A DNA stretch of 35,120 bases from Candidatus Woesearchaeota archaeon (GTDB taxonomy: Archaea > Nanobdellota > Nanobdellia > Woesearchaeales > GW2011-AR9): NCBI GenBank assembly GCA_018303285.1, contig JAGVYL010000009.1:1-35120 (forward strand). Reading direction: 5' to 3'. Position 1 is the first letter of the stretch. Every line of letters begins with the position of its first letter. The notes beneath the pieces were generated by a model. It worked only from the letters and a program-made list of their open reading frames with translations, was not told the origin of the DNA and did no database searches. Below, one piece after another: positions 15,362 to 22,164 of this stretch. The translations under genes and the position numbers were made by a program.

Positions 15362-15523
15362 TATACTTATAAAGACAGAGTAAATCATTTTTCTTAACAT
15401 GTCGGAAATATACCTTTAGTCTGTGACTGATAGAATATTTCCGAGCATGCTCAAAAACACCGGTCTGGGTTTTTGACAAAAAGGGGACTTTAGTTAGAAT
15501 TGAAAAAAAGGGGTGATGGATTT
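15362..15523 (+). promoter_or_regulatory. Promoter and structured leader (about 130 nt) before the small Cys-rich gene
   Basis: TATA box CTTATAAA at 15366-15373 predicts a start near 15395. The leader then holds two inverted repeats: TCGGAAATAT (15402-15411) with ATATTTCCGA (15435-15444), a 10-bp stem with a 23-nt loop, and TCAAAAAC (15451-15458) with GTTTTTGA (15469-15476), extendable by CC/GG inside. A Shine-Dalgarno GGGGTGAT (15511-15518) precedes the ATG by 5 nt. A long folded leader is unusual for archaea and could be regulatory or an independent small RNA. Confidence 0.5.
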
Positions 15524-15652
15524 ATGTCTAAAACGACTAAAGAAAAACCGAAGAAAATTTCTTATCAAGCCACTATCGGCTGCAAGTCCCTGGATTGTTA
15601 TGGGTGCTGTGAAGAGAAAAAAGAAGAAGTAGCTACTAATGCCCTTCCTTAA
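15524..15652 (+). CDS. Small 42-residue Cys-rich protein
   Basis: This short frame begins at ATG 15524 with a strong Shine-Dalgarno (GGGGTGAT) and ends at TAA 15652. It encodes a basic N terminus rich in Lys (MSKTTKEKPKK), a cysteine cluster CKSLDCYGCC (pattern Cx4CxxCC) and a charged tail EEKKEE. The four cysteines could bind zinc or an iron-sulfur cluster. I do not recognise a family. The last codons and the stop lie inside a copy of the gatE 3' end read antisense. The strong ribosome site and the clear promoter make it likely to be a real gene despite its size. Confidence 0.6.
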   Translation: MSKTTKEKPKKISYQATIGCKSLDCYGCCEEKKEEVATNALP

Positions 15653-15696
15653 CTAATTCCTTAAGCATTTCTGAAATGATTTTGCCTGAAGCTATG
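15636..15696. repeat. Direct repeat, distal copy of the gatE 3' end
   Basis: This 61-bp segment matches 16353-16413 at 55 positions, including 15 and 29 base identical blocks. Read on the minus strand it still encodes the last residues of GatE with a stop (ASGKIISEMLKELVKEGH), differing by two silent changes and one Ile-to-Val, but it is cut off from any gatE body. It marks the far side of the toxin-antitoxin cassette. Confidence 0.85.
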
Positions 15697-15717
15697 GATA
15701 TTCTTTTTATGCAAACC

Positions 15718-16071
15718 CTACAGTTTGCGAATCTCTACAAATTCTTCACTCAGAATACAAAGAGAATTTTTAATTCTTTGGCTTAGCGAAGATTTAAGGA
15801 AAGACAAAAACCGGGAGGTTACTCCCTGCGGCTGCTGATTTTTAAATCTAAGAATAACTATGCCTATCTTTGGCGGATGCAATTGAACAAAGTGCAAAAA
15901 GTCTTTATCATAGGTCAAGACAATCAAATTTTCTTTCCGCGCTAATCCTATGACTTCTTTATCGCTTATTCCAGTGAGGCTCTCTTCCTTCAAATCTTTG
16001 ACTTTGTGTCCATCATTTCTTAAAGCTTTAGTTAAAGAAGAAGGGATGTTTTCATCAGCAAGAAAATTCAT
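15718..16071 (-). CDS. DUF5615 PIN-like toxin
   Basis: This 117-residue protein has the DUF5615 PIN-like pattern: FLADENIPSSLTKALRNDGH at the N terminus, with early acidic residues, and SDKEVIGLARKENLIVLTYDKDF in the middle, providing the second acidic pair of the PIN-type nuclease site. Such proteins are predicted RNases paired with DUF433 antitoxins. ATG 16071 follows the antitoxin stop by one base and is preferred to TTG 16083. The two-gene module sits between two copies of the gatE 3' end, which suggests that it was acquired. Toxin activity is inferred from family and pairing. Confidence 0.85.
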   Translation of the reverse strand: MNFLADENIPSSLTKALRNDGHKVKDLKEESLTGISDKEVIGLARKENLIVLTYDKDFLHFVQLHPPKIGIVILRFKNQQPQGVTSRFLSFLKSSLSQRIKNSLCILSEEFVEIRKL

Positions 16072-16072
16072 T

Positions 16073-16303
16073 TTACGCTGCAATCACGGCTTTGATTTGG
16101 TGTATTTCTTCGTGCTTTAATGATTTAGCAGCAAAAGTTATAGCCTCAAAGACATTTTCTCTGGTTAAATGGGGATATTCTTGTAGGATGCTATCCACTT
16201 CCATCCCCGAAGATAATAACTCGAGCACTAATTCTACTGAAATACGCGTTCCCCTAATAATCGGCTTGCCGTTTAATATCTTAGGATTAAGTTCGATTGC
16301 CAT
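16073..16303 (-). CDS. DUF433 antitoxin
   Basis: This 76-residue protein matches DUF433: NPKILNGKPIIRGTRISVEL near the N terminus (the hallmark GKPxIRGTRI), then a helical part SILQEYPHLTRENVFEAITFA with a helix-turn-helix character. DUF433 proteins are the antitoxin partners of DUF5615/PIN-like toxins and are likely to bind their own promoter. It is the first gene of the pair, stops one base before the toxin start, and begins 50 bp after the gatE stop on the same strand. The antitoxin-then-toxin order is typical. Confidence 0.9.
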   Translation of the reverse strand: MAIELNPKILNGKPIIRGTRISVELVLELLSSGMEVDSILQEYPHLTRENVFEAITFAAKSLKHEEIHQIKAVIAA

Positions 16304-16352
16304 TTCTCCGTTTAATAGGTCATTGTTTATTAATTTTTCTCGAAAATGCGCG

Positions 16353-16413
16353 CTAATGCCCTTCCTTGATTAGCTCCTTAAGCATTTCTGAAATGATTTT
16401 GCCTGAGGCTTTG
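16353..16413. repeat. Direct repeat, gene-attached copy of the gatE 3' end
   Basis: This is the functional 3' end of gatE and the partner of 15636-15696; the spacing between the copies is a constant 717 bp. Differences between the copies are silent or conservative, as if both evolved under coding selection before being brought together. Confidence 0.85.
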
Positions 16414-18197
16414 CCTTGCAGCTTTTTCATGGCCGCTCCCATCAACGCAGAGATATTAGCTCCAGCGTTTTCTTTGATGATTTGCTGCAGTTCTTTATGC
16501 AGCTCTTCGGTACTAAAATAAGCGTAACGTTGGATGTTAAACTGGTTTTTCGCAAAGTCTATAAGCACAGGGATCATGATATCTTTGTGTACTTTTCCTT
16601 CAGCAAAATGATGGAAAATCTCTTTAAAATGTTCGTCAGCAATCTTTTCTGTATCTAACTGGTAAGTTCTTCGCAGTTCGGCTAAGGTGGCAGTGAGAGT
16701 CTCTGCGATATAGGCAGGTTTGATAGAATGATGTCTCTTGACTAATTCTTCAAACAAGAAAGCTTTTGGTGAATACGCAATATTTTCAGCAAGGTCTTTA
16801 GCTAAGCCTAAGTCTTTGATAAAACGGGAAACTTTCTCTTCGATTAATTCCGGCAGAACAATACCTTCCAGATGGGGGTATATCAAGGGAACATCTGTTT
16901 CCGGGTACATTCTTGCTGAGCCGGGCATCGGCCGCTGATAAGACGTGGTGCCGTCTTCATTGGCTTTGCGCACTTCTTTAGGCACTCCGTCAAAAGTTTC
17001 TCTAACCCGCTCTAAAACAGCCTGCAGGGCTTTTTCTGCCCGTGATTTTTCTGCGCAGACTAAAACAAAGGCGTCTTTCTCTTTCAGCTTTAACAGCTCT
17101 CTTATTTTTTTCACTTCTTCTACGGTGATGCCATAATTTGGTAATTCGTCAGAATGAAAAATTCCCCCCACCCCAGCTTTGACTTTAGCTCTTTCTGAGA
17201 ATTCTGTGCCTAATCTGCGGTTAGGCTGGACTTCTTTACCGATTAAACCGGCAAAGCCAGGCAGGGCAAGAGCAAGAATTATTCCATTATTTTTTAATGT
17301 TGTCTGAATAATTTTGCTGGGAGACTGAGCAAAAAGAGAAGAAAGAGAGTGAAAAGACTCTTTTAAATCTATCTTCTTTAGAGCTCTTCTTTTTAATTCC
17401 TCTCTTATCCCCAATAACGTAATCTGCCGCAGACATTCATATTCTACCCATTTAGTGATAGAAGAAAGATCCTGAGCTCCTTTGATTTCGATTCTTGCTC
17501 CTCCCTTAATCGAGATGTTAATATCCTGACGGATAGTGCCTAAGCCGCGCTTTGCCTGACCAGTGGATCGTAAGATCATTCCTAATTTTTCTGCTGCTTC
17601 CCGGCATTGCTCTGGAGAAAAAATATCTGGGGCTGTACCAATCTCTATCAAAGGGATGCCTAAACGATCAAGCCGGAAGATATGATAATCTTTCTCTTCC
17701 TTGACTGTCCGGCAGGCATCTTCCTCCAAAGAAATATTTTCTATTTTTATCTTTCCATCTTTGGTTTCTAAAATTCCTGCTCTGGCGATTAAAGCGGTGC
17801 GCTGGAAGCCGGAAGTATTGCTACCATCAACCACTGTCTTTCTCATCACTTGGATTACAGACGGAATGTCTGCGTTTAGAAGCTTGGCTACCTGTAGAGA
17901 AACATCCATCGCCTTGGTATTTATTTGATGGGGCGGCTCTTCATCCAGTTCTACTTCACAGACTAAATTGGTGTGGCCTTCGTACAAAAAATATTTTCCT
18001 TTCTCCTGCTCTTGTTTGGCAGCGATATCTACTTCTCCGCCTTCTCCAGCTACGGCCCGCAGTTCTCTCCGCACAATAAAATCCGGCTTTTCTTCTGTTA
18101 GCTGGGAAGGACAGGAGCAAAAAAGCTTGCCAGTGTCTAACTGCTGATGAATTTCAAGGCCGCATCGAAGGCCGAGTGATTTGTAATCGAGTGGCAT
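16353..18197 (-). CDS. gatE: Glutamyl-tRNA(Gln) amidotransferase subunit E
   Basis: GatE is the archaea-specific tRNA-binding kinase subunit that activates Glu-tRNA(Gln) for amidation with GatD. The 614 residues show the GatB/GatE cradle: LRCGLEIHQQLDTGKLFCSC at the N terminus (Cys zinc ligands), KTVVDGSNTSGFQRT, RLGIPLIEIGTAPDI, GTIRQDINISIKGG, and a C-terminal YqeY-like helical tail ending in GKIISEMLKELIKEGH. An insert in the middle (about 300-420) corresponds to the AspRS-like GatE insertion. GatD is not in this window. The gene starts 1 nt after the DNA ligase stop, so the two are co-transcribed. Confidence 0.97.
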   Translation of the reverse strand: MPLDYKSLGLRCGLEIHQQLDTGKLFCSCPSQLTEEKPDFIVRRELRAVAGEGGEVDIAAKQEQEKGKYFLYEGHTNLVCEVELDEEPPHQINTKAMDVSLQVAKLLNADIPSVIQVMRKTVVDGSNTSGFQRTALIARAGILETKDGKIKIENISLEEDACRTVKEEKDYHIFRLDRLGIPLIEIGTAPDIFSPEQCREAAEKLGMILRSTGQAKRGLGTIRQDINISIKGGARIEIKGAQDLSSITKWVEYECLRQITLLGIREELKRRALKKIDLKESFHSLSSLFAQSPSKIIQTTLKNNGIILALALPGFAGLIGKEVQPNRRLGTEFSERAKVKAGVGGIFHSDELPNYGITVEEVKKIRELLKLKEKDAFVLVCAEKSRAEKALQAVLERVRETFDGVPKEVRKANEDGTTSYQRPMPGSARMYPETDVPLIYPHLEGIVLPELIEEKVSRFIKDLGLAKDLAENIAYSPKAFLFEELVKRHHSIKPAYIAETLTATLAELRRTYQLDTEKIADEHFKEIFHHFAEGKVHKDIMIPVLIDFAKNQFNIQRYAYFSTEELHKELQQIIKENAGANISALMGAAMKKLQGKASGKIISEMLKELIKEGH

Positions 18198-18198
18198 T

Positions 18199-19935
18199 TT
18201 ATCTCTTCTTCCTCCACATCTGCTCCAATTCCTTGGCCGTTGTGGCCTGCTCGGCCTTCTTGTCTTCGCGGTATTTCATAAAGCGGGGGAATCTTAAAGC
18301 AAGACCTTTTTCTCCATCAAAAGCAGCAGTATGAATGGGGCTTTGAGTGATCTCTGCAGCCAGAACTTCTACTACCAGTCTTGGTTCAAACCAAACATCT
18401 GGTTTCATTTCCTTTCGAGCATTGACTCTTGCGGATTTATGATTTAACTTATACTTGTTAAGCATTTTCGGCAGCTCTTCTAATTGTTCGTCAGTGAAAC
18501 CTGTCCCTAGTTTGCTGACAGTTTCAAAAGAATCATCCTTTTCATTGTATACTGCGCAGAGCAGTGCACCATAACCGCCTGAGCGCTTGCCCTGGCCGGC
18601 AAAGGCTCCGACCACTACTAAATCTACTGTGTCTTTCATCTCTGAAGAATAATCTCTCTTCCACTTTATCCAAAGCCAGCCTCTTGTGCCAGCTTGATAA
18701 ACTGAATCTTCCGCAGTAGATTTGGCGATAATTCCCTCGCAGCCTTCTTCCAGAGCATGGTTGAAAAAATCTTCCACTTCTTCGATATCATCAGTGATTA
18801 CTCTTTTAGCTTGAACTAGATGCTTGGAAGGCTTGATGATTTTTTCTAAAACTTTAATGCGTTTTAGATAACTCTCTTCTAAGTAAGATTCTCCGTTCAG
18901 ATAAAGCACATCAAATAGATGCAGACGGACAGGAATATCGATGACGTATTTCTCTATGTCATATTTTCTCCTTCTTTGCATCAAAGTCTGGAAGGGCAGG
19001 AATTCTCCTTTCTTGCCGATGGCCACTGCTTCTCCTTCAATGACAAACTCCTTAGCTGAAATGTTCTGATTCAATTCTGTGATGATGTCAGGAAACTGAT
19101 GGGTGATGTTTTCCATCCGGCGGGAAAACAAAATAATCTTATCTTTGCTCTTGTGGGCTTGTATTCTCTCCCCGTCATATTTTTCTTCCACCGCAATCTT
19201 TCCTTCGATATGCTCTTTTATATCTTCGATATTTTCTACCCGCTGGCAGAGCATCATCTTGATGGGGCGGCCGACCCGGATGCCGATCTTATTGATGCCC
19301 TTAAGGCCGGAGCTGGCTATGGTCCCGGCAATGATTCCCACATCTGGGCAGATGTTGTAAGCGTTTTCCAGAAATTCTTTGTTCTTTTTTTCTCCGGTAA
19401 AAGCAATGGCTAAGGAATCAAGAACGGTCATCTCTCCTACGCCCATCCTTAACGTGCTGAGGACAATGCGGCAGAGATATTTTGCTCCTTGAGGAGAAGA
19501 TTTTTGGAGAAGAGAAGCGAGAATACTTATTTTGGCATCCTGGCTGCCGCTGCCTTCGGCTCCGGCTAACTTATGCAGTTTTTCAAAAACTTCTTTGACA
19601 GTAAGAGTGCCTATCGGAACAAGAGTTCTTCCTTTAGTTTTTATTATCTCTTCTGCGGCCAAGCCGAGATCGCCTTTTTCCTTGCTGAGCTTCTTGACTT
19701 TGGTTTCATCTCTTCCTCCGGCTACAGCAATGGCTTTGAGAACCATCTGATCAGCCATGCCCAGATTGATATCATCAAATTCCGAAGAGATGCGGCCGAG
19801 AGTGAGATAAGCGATGACGTTAATTTCTTCTGCTGAGACTTTCTTGAAGAACTCGGAGAGGATTTCTCTCATCTGGTTGCCAGAGGCGGTCTTTTCTAAT
19901 TCTCCATAGACGGCCACTAGCTTATCGAAGTCCAT
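18199..19935 (-). CDS. lig: ATP-dependent DNA ligase
   Basis: This replicative and repair ligase of about 578 residues matches archaeal LigI: an N-terminal helical DNA-binding domain (about 1-215), adenylation motif I EEKYDGERIQAHK with the AMP-linked lysine near 250, VIEGEAVAIG (motif III), EGIIAKS (motif IV), and GWLWIKWKRDY (motif V), then an OB domain with DVWFEPRLVVEV and a C-terminal RFPRF. ATG 19935 is chosen because it follows the HEPN gene stop by a single base; the frame can be read nine residues further upstream, but that would overlap the HEPN gene. Confidence 0.97.
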   Translation of the reverse strand: MDFDKLVAVYGELEKTASGNQMREILSEFFKKVSAEEINVIAYLTLGRISSEFDDINLGMADQMVLKAIAVAGGRDETKVKKLSKEKGDLGLAAEEIIKTKGRTLVPIGTLTVKEVFEKLHKLAGAEGSGSQDAKISILASLLQKSSPQGAKYLCRIVLSTLRMGVGEMTVLDSLAIAFTGEKKNKEFLENAYNICPDVGIIAGTIASSGLKGINKIGIRVGRPIKMMLCQRVENIEDIKEHIEGKIAVEEKYDGERIQAHKSKDKIILFSRRMENITHQFPDIITELNQNISAKEFVIEGEAVAIGKKGEFLPFQTLMQRRRKYDIEKYVIDIPVRLHLFDVLYLNGESYLEESYLKRIKVLEKIIKPSKHLVQAKRVITDDIEEVEDFFNHALEEGCEGIIAKSTAEDSVYQAGTRGWLWIKWKRDYSSEMKDTVDLVVVGAFAGQGKRSGGYGALLCAVYNEKDDSFETVSKLGTGFTDEQLEELPKMLNKYKLNHKSARVNARKEMKPDVWFEPRLVVEVLAAEITQSPIHTAAFDGEKGLALRFPRFMKYREDKKAEQATTAKELEQMWRKKR

Positions 19936-19936
19936 T

Positions 19937-20470
19937 TTATTGCAGTACTTTTTCCATTTCAAAGATAAATCTTTTTGCTCTGTCCAACGAGGTTTGCGCT
20001 CTTGAACGCACTGAGGTTTCAGTCATGCTGTATTGAAAGCGAGAACGTTTGATTCTCTCAAAATCAAAATATTCAATCAACTCATCAGCTTTTATTCCTG
20101 ACAGTTCCAACGCTTCCTGCTGTGCATCTTCATATTCTTCAATCAGCGTATCTTTCAGTTTACTTCTTACAAAAATAATTAAAGAATCGGCAGCAATCTT
20201 ATGGGGTATTTTATGTTCTATTTTGTAGCCTAATTCGTATAAAACTGCGGAAGTTATGTAAAACATAGCGTAGTATGAACTGACAATCACCCATAGACTA
20301 GAGATGTTCATACTAAACAACGTATCTGCTACCTTCAAGCTTTCTCTGCTATTATTAATCAATATTTTTTTAACTTCTCCTTCTTTCAAAGTTACTTTGC
20401 GTAATAGTCCTTCCTCTAAGTAATTCTTGACATTATTTCTTGCTTCTTTAATCCGCGGCTCGTCCAGCAT
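19937..20470 (-). CDS. HEPN-domain protein, partner of the upstream nucleotidyltransferase
   Basis: This 177-residue, largely helical protein resembles HEPN proteins of the PF05168 type: SLKVADTLF, then VIVSSYYAMFYITSAVLYELG, followed by a basic helical end (SRFQYSMTETSVRSRAQTSL). I cannot find the canonical RX4-6H RNase motif, so it may be a non-catalytic partner. HEPN/MNT pairs form toxin-antitoxin modules in which the nucleotidyltransferase modifies the HEPN toxin. The gene overlaps the nucleotidyltransferase by 23 bp and ends one base before the DNA ligase, so the housekeeping ligase-gatE genes may be transcribed from its promoter. Confidence 0.75.
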   Translation of the reverse strand: MLDEPRIKEARNNVKNYLEEGLLRKVTLKEGEVKKILINNSRESLKVADTLFSMNISSLWVIVSSYYAMFYITSAVLYELGYKIEHKIPHKIAADSLIIFVRSKLKDTLIEEYEDAQQEALELSGIKADELIEYFDFERIKRSRFQYSMTETSVRSRAQTSLDRAKRFIFEMEKVLQ

Positions 20471-21038
20471 TTTTCAACAAACGATAATACTCTTCTATCC
20501 CCATTAAAATGATGTTCTTTTTAAGCGCTTCGGAAACCACACTAAATTCCCTACTTTTGGCCATTTGAATAAATTCTTGATACGTTATGGCAGTTAGATG
20601 CAAATTGGAAGGAAGCAGTTTTATCTCTTGTTCTATTTCGGAGAGATTATTTGTTATTAATAATAAATCTATATCAGAATACTTATTCTGCTTTTTTTTA
20701 GCATATGAGCCAAAAAGCAGGGCGATAAAAGGAAAGTTTAATGCCTTCAAACGAGAGTATACCACCCCCAGGCTCTTGTTTTTTAGCAAACTTTTTCTAC
20801 GTTCATCCTCTGCTGAGAAGACAAGAGAATCAAAATTGTTGCTGACAGAGCAGTTCAAAGTATTGCCATAACGGTCCATGCTAATGATTCCTCTGGACTT
20901 AAGAAGAAGAACGGCTTGATAGGCAGATTTGTAGTTTATTTTTCTTAGTAGAGCAATTTTCCTGATGCTAAACGAAGCTTCTCGATTCTCGAGAAGTAAT
21001 TTCAGTATTTCGCTTTTCTCATTGCCAGTTTTAACCAT
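20448..21038 (-). CDS. HTH-fused minimal nucleotidyltransferase (MNT)
   Basis: Residues about 1-60 form a winged helix (EILKLLLENREASFSIRKIA ... LLKSRGIISM). Residues about 95-165 form a nucleotidyltransferase core with LLFGSYAKKKQNKYSDIDLL, that is GSY followed by the D-x-D metal pair. It is paired with the overlapping HEPN gene downstream. I place the start at ATG 21038 (196 residues) because a TATA box at 21061-21068 predicts transcription starting there; an in-frame ATG at 21059 would sit inside the promoter. The DNA-binding domain and the palindromes over the promoter suggest autoregulation. Confidence 0.8.
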   Translation of the reverse strand: MVKTGNEKSEILKLLLENREASFSIRKIALLRKINYKSAYQAVLLLKSRGIISMDRYGNTLNCSVSNNFDSLVFSAEDERRKSLLKNKSLGVVYSRLKALNFPFIALLFGSYAKKKQNKYSDIDLLLITNNLSEIEQEIKLLPSNLHLTAITYQEFIQMAKSREFSVVSEALKKNIILMGIEEYYRLLKNAGRAAD

Positions 21039-21070
21039 AATACTATGGTTTTTTACCATATATTTAAATC
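21035..21070 (-). promoter_or_regulatory. TATA box and double palindrome over the MNT/HEPN start
   Basis: The minus-strand TATA element TTTAAATA (21061-21068) is about 26 nt before ATG 21038. Two overlapping inverted repeats follow: ATGGT-TTTTT-ACCAT (21045-21059) and CCATA-ATAC-TATGG (21035-21048), sharing the half site ATGG. The second is centred on the predicted start. This is a good candidate operator for the HTH domain of the first gene. Confidence 0.6.
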
Positions 21071-21110
21071 TTTTGGTAAGACTGATTAGGTCAGTAGTTC
21101 TTAGAGAAGC

Positions 21111-22106
21111 TTATCCAAAAGAAAGCCGCAGATAAACATCTCTCAATACTTCCGGAAGTTTTGTGATATCTTCCACTGGTTTGTAATGAGAATGAAAGAT
21201 ACGCATTAATCTTTCATCTGATTGGTCCAATAAAGAATTTTGCATCTGCTGCCTAAGGCTTTTCAGGACATCGAGGTTAAGGCGGGGGCCGATCTTTTGG
21301 GCATTCTTTTGTTGCTCCACCTTTTTCTTGATACAAATTCCTACTGGAATGATGCCCAAAGATTTAGCATAATTAAATGCATGCTGGACATCTTCAACTG
21401 CTGCTCTTCCTTCATAAGGATAAACTTGTATGCCGGAAGAGACTACTGCAGGACGGTCAGAGGGCTGCATATCTCCTAAATGGAAAAGGAATCTGGTTTT
21501 AGCCGGCTCTTTTGCCAAGAGCTGGGCAGCATAACGGATGGCTGCTCCGTCCCGATTGTTCAGCTCCGGCCGCAGCAGCTCCATCCGCTCCTGCAGTCTG
21601 GACAGGCCGTCGGGAAAGTTTTTCAGCAGATATATCCTTGTGTCTGAGAATCCTGTGCCGTTATACGCCAGAATAGCAGCTTTGTCTTCCAAACATTCTG
21701 CTCCTAAAGCGAAATAATAAGCGGCTTCTTTAGCATAATCTAAAACACTCTTAGTTTCGTCCACCAATCTATCAGTAGAATGGCTGGCATCGATTAGTAG
21801 GACAGAAGCTACTTCCCGCCTCCGTTTCTGCCATTGGTAATAAAAATTAGGGTAAGGGTCATTTCCTGCTTGCAGCTCCAGCCAATACTCAAAAAATCTT
21901 TTTTCGTCTAATTCTCCTTCAAAGCAGTTTCTGCGGATAGTTCTTGCCTGCGGTTTTATACGCTCCATCTCCCGTTCTATTCTTCTTACTCTGATGGAAT
22001 CTACTTCTAAATCTCTGCTTGAAAGAGATTGATGCAGAATGTCTGAACGTTTCAATTCTTTTTTAAGATGAGCAATCTTTCTTTCGGCTGCATTTCTTCG
22101 TTTCAT
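21111..22106 (-). CDS. VWA-domain protein, NorD/CoxE-like
   Basis: This 331-residue protein has a lysine- and arginine-rich N-terminal helical stretch (1-65) and a von Willebrand A domain from about 100. The MIDAS is DASHS (106-110), followed by NRDGAAIRYAAQLL and HLGDMQPSD for the remaining metal loops, then YPYEGRAAVEDVQHAFNYAK and IIPVGICI, a close likeness to the C terminus of NorD. VWA proteins of this class work with MoxR/NorQ AAA+ ATPases to insert metals or remodel target proteins. It is the last gene of a four-gene minus-strand cluster headed by an unknown protein; no nitric oxide reductase is seen, so the target is unknown. Confidence 0.85.
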   Translation of the reverse strand: MKRRNAAERKIAHLKKELKRSDILHQSLSSRDLEVDSIRVRRIEREMERIKPQARTIRRNCFEGELDEKRFFEYWLELQAGNDPYPNFYYQWQKRRREVASVLLIDASHSTDRLVDETKSVLDYAKEAAYYFALGAECLEDKAAILAYNGTGFSDTRIYLLKNFPDGLSRLQERMELLRPELNNRDGAAIRYAAQLLAKEPAKTRFLFHLGDMQPSDRPAVVSSGIQVYPYEGRAAVEDVQHAFNYAKSLGIIPVGICIKKKVEQQKNAQKIGPRLNLDVLKSLRQQMQNSLLDQSDERLMRIFHSHYKPVEDITKLPEVLRDVYLRLSFG

Positions 22107-22164
22107 AGCATCTTGAAGATCTTAAACATAATTAATATCAGAGCGGATTTGCCCATTGTATATA

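Noticed and set aside
16072-16083. Longer DUF5615 toxin from TTG 16083
   Set aside because: The ATG at 16071, one base after the antitoxin stop, gives the standard DUF5615 start.
15636-16413. Insertion sequence around the toxin-antitoxin genes
   Set aside because: There is no transposase, no terminal inverted repeats, and the 61-bp direct repeats are gene-end sequence, not a short target duplication.
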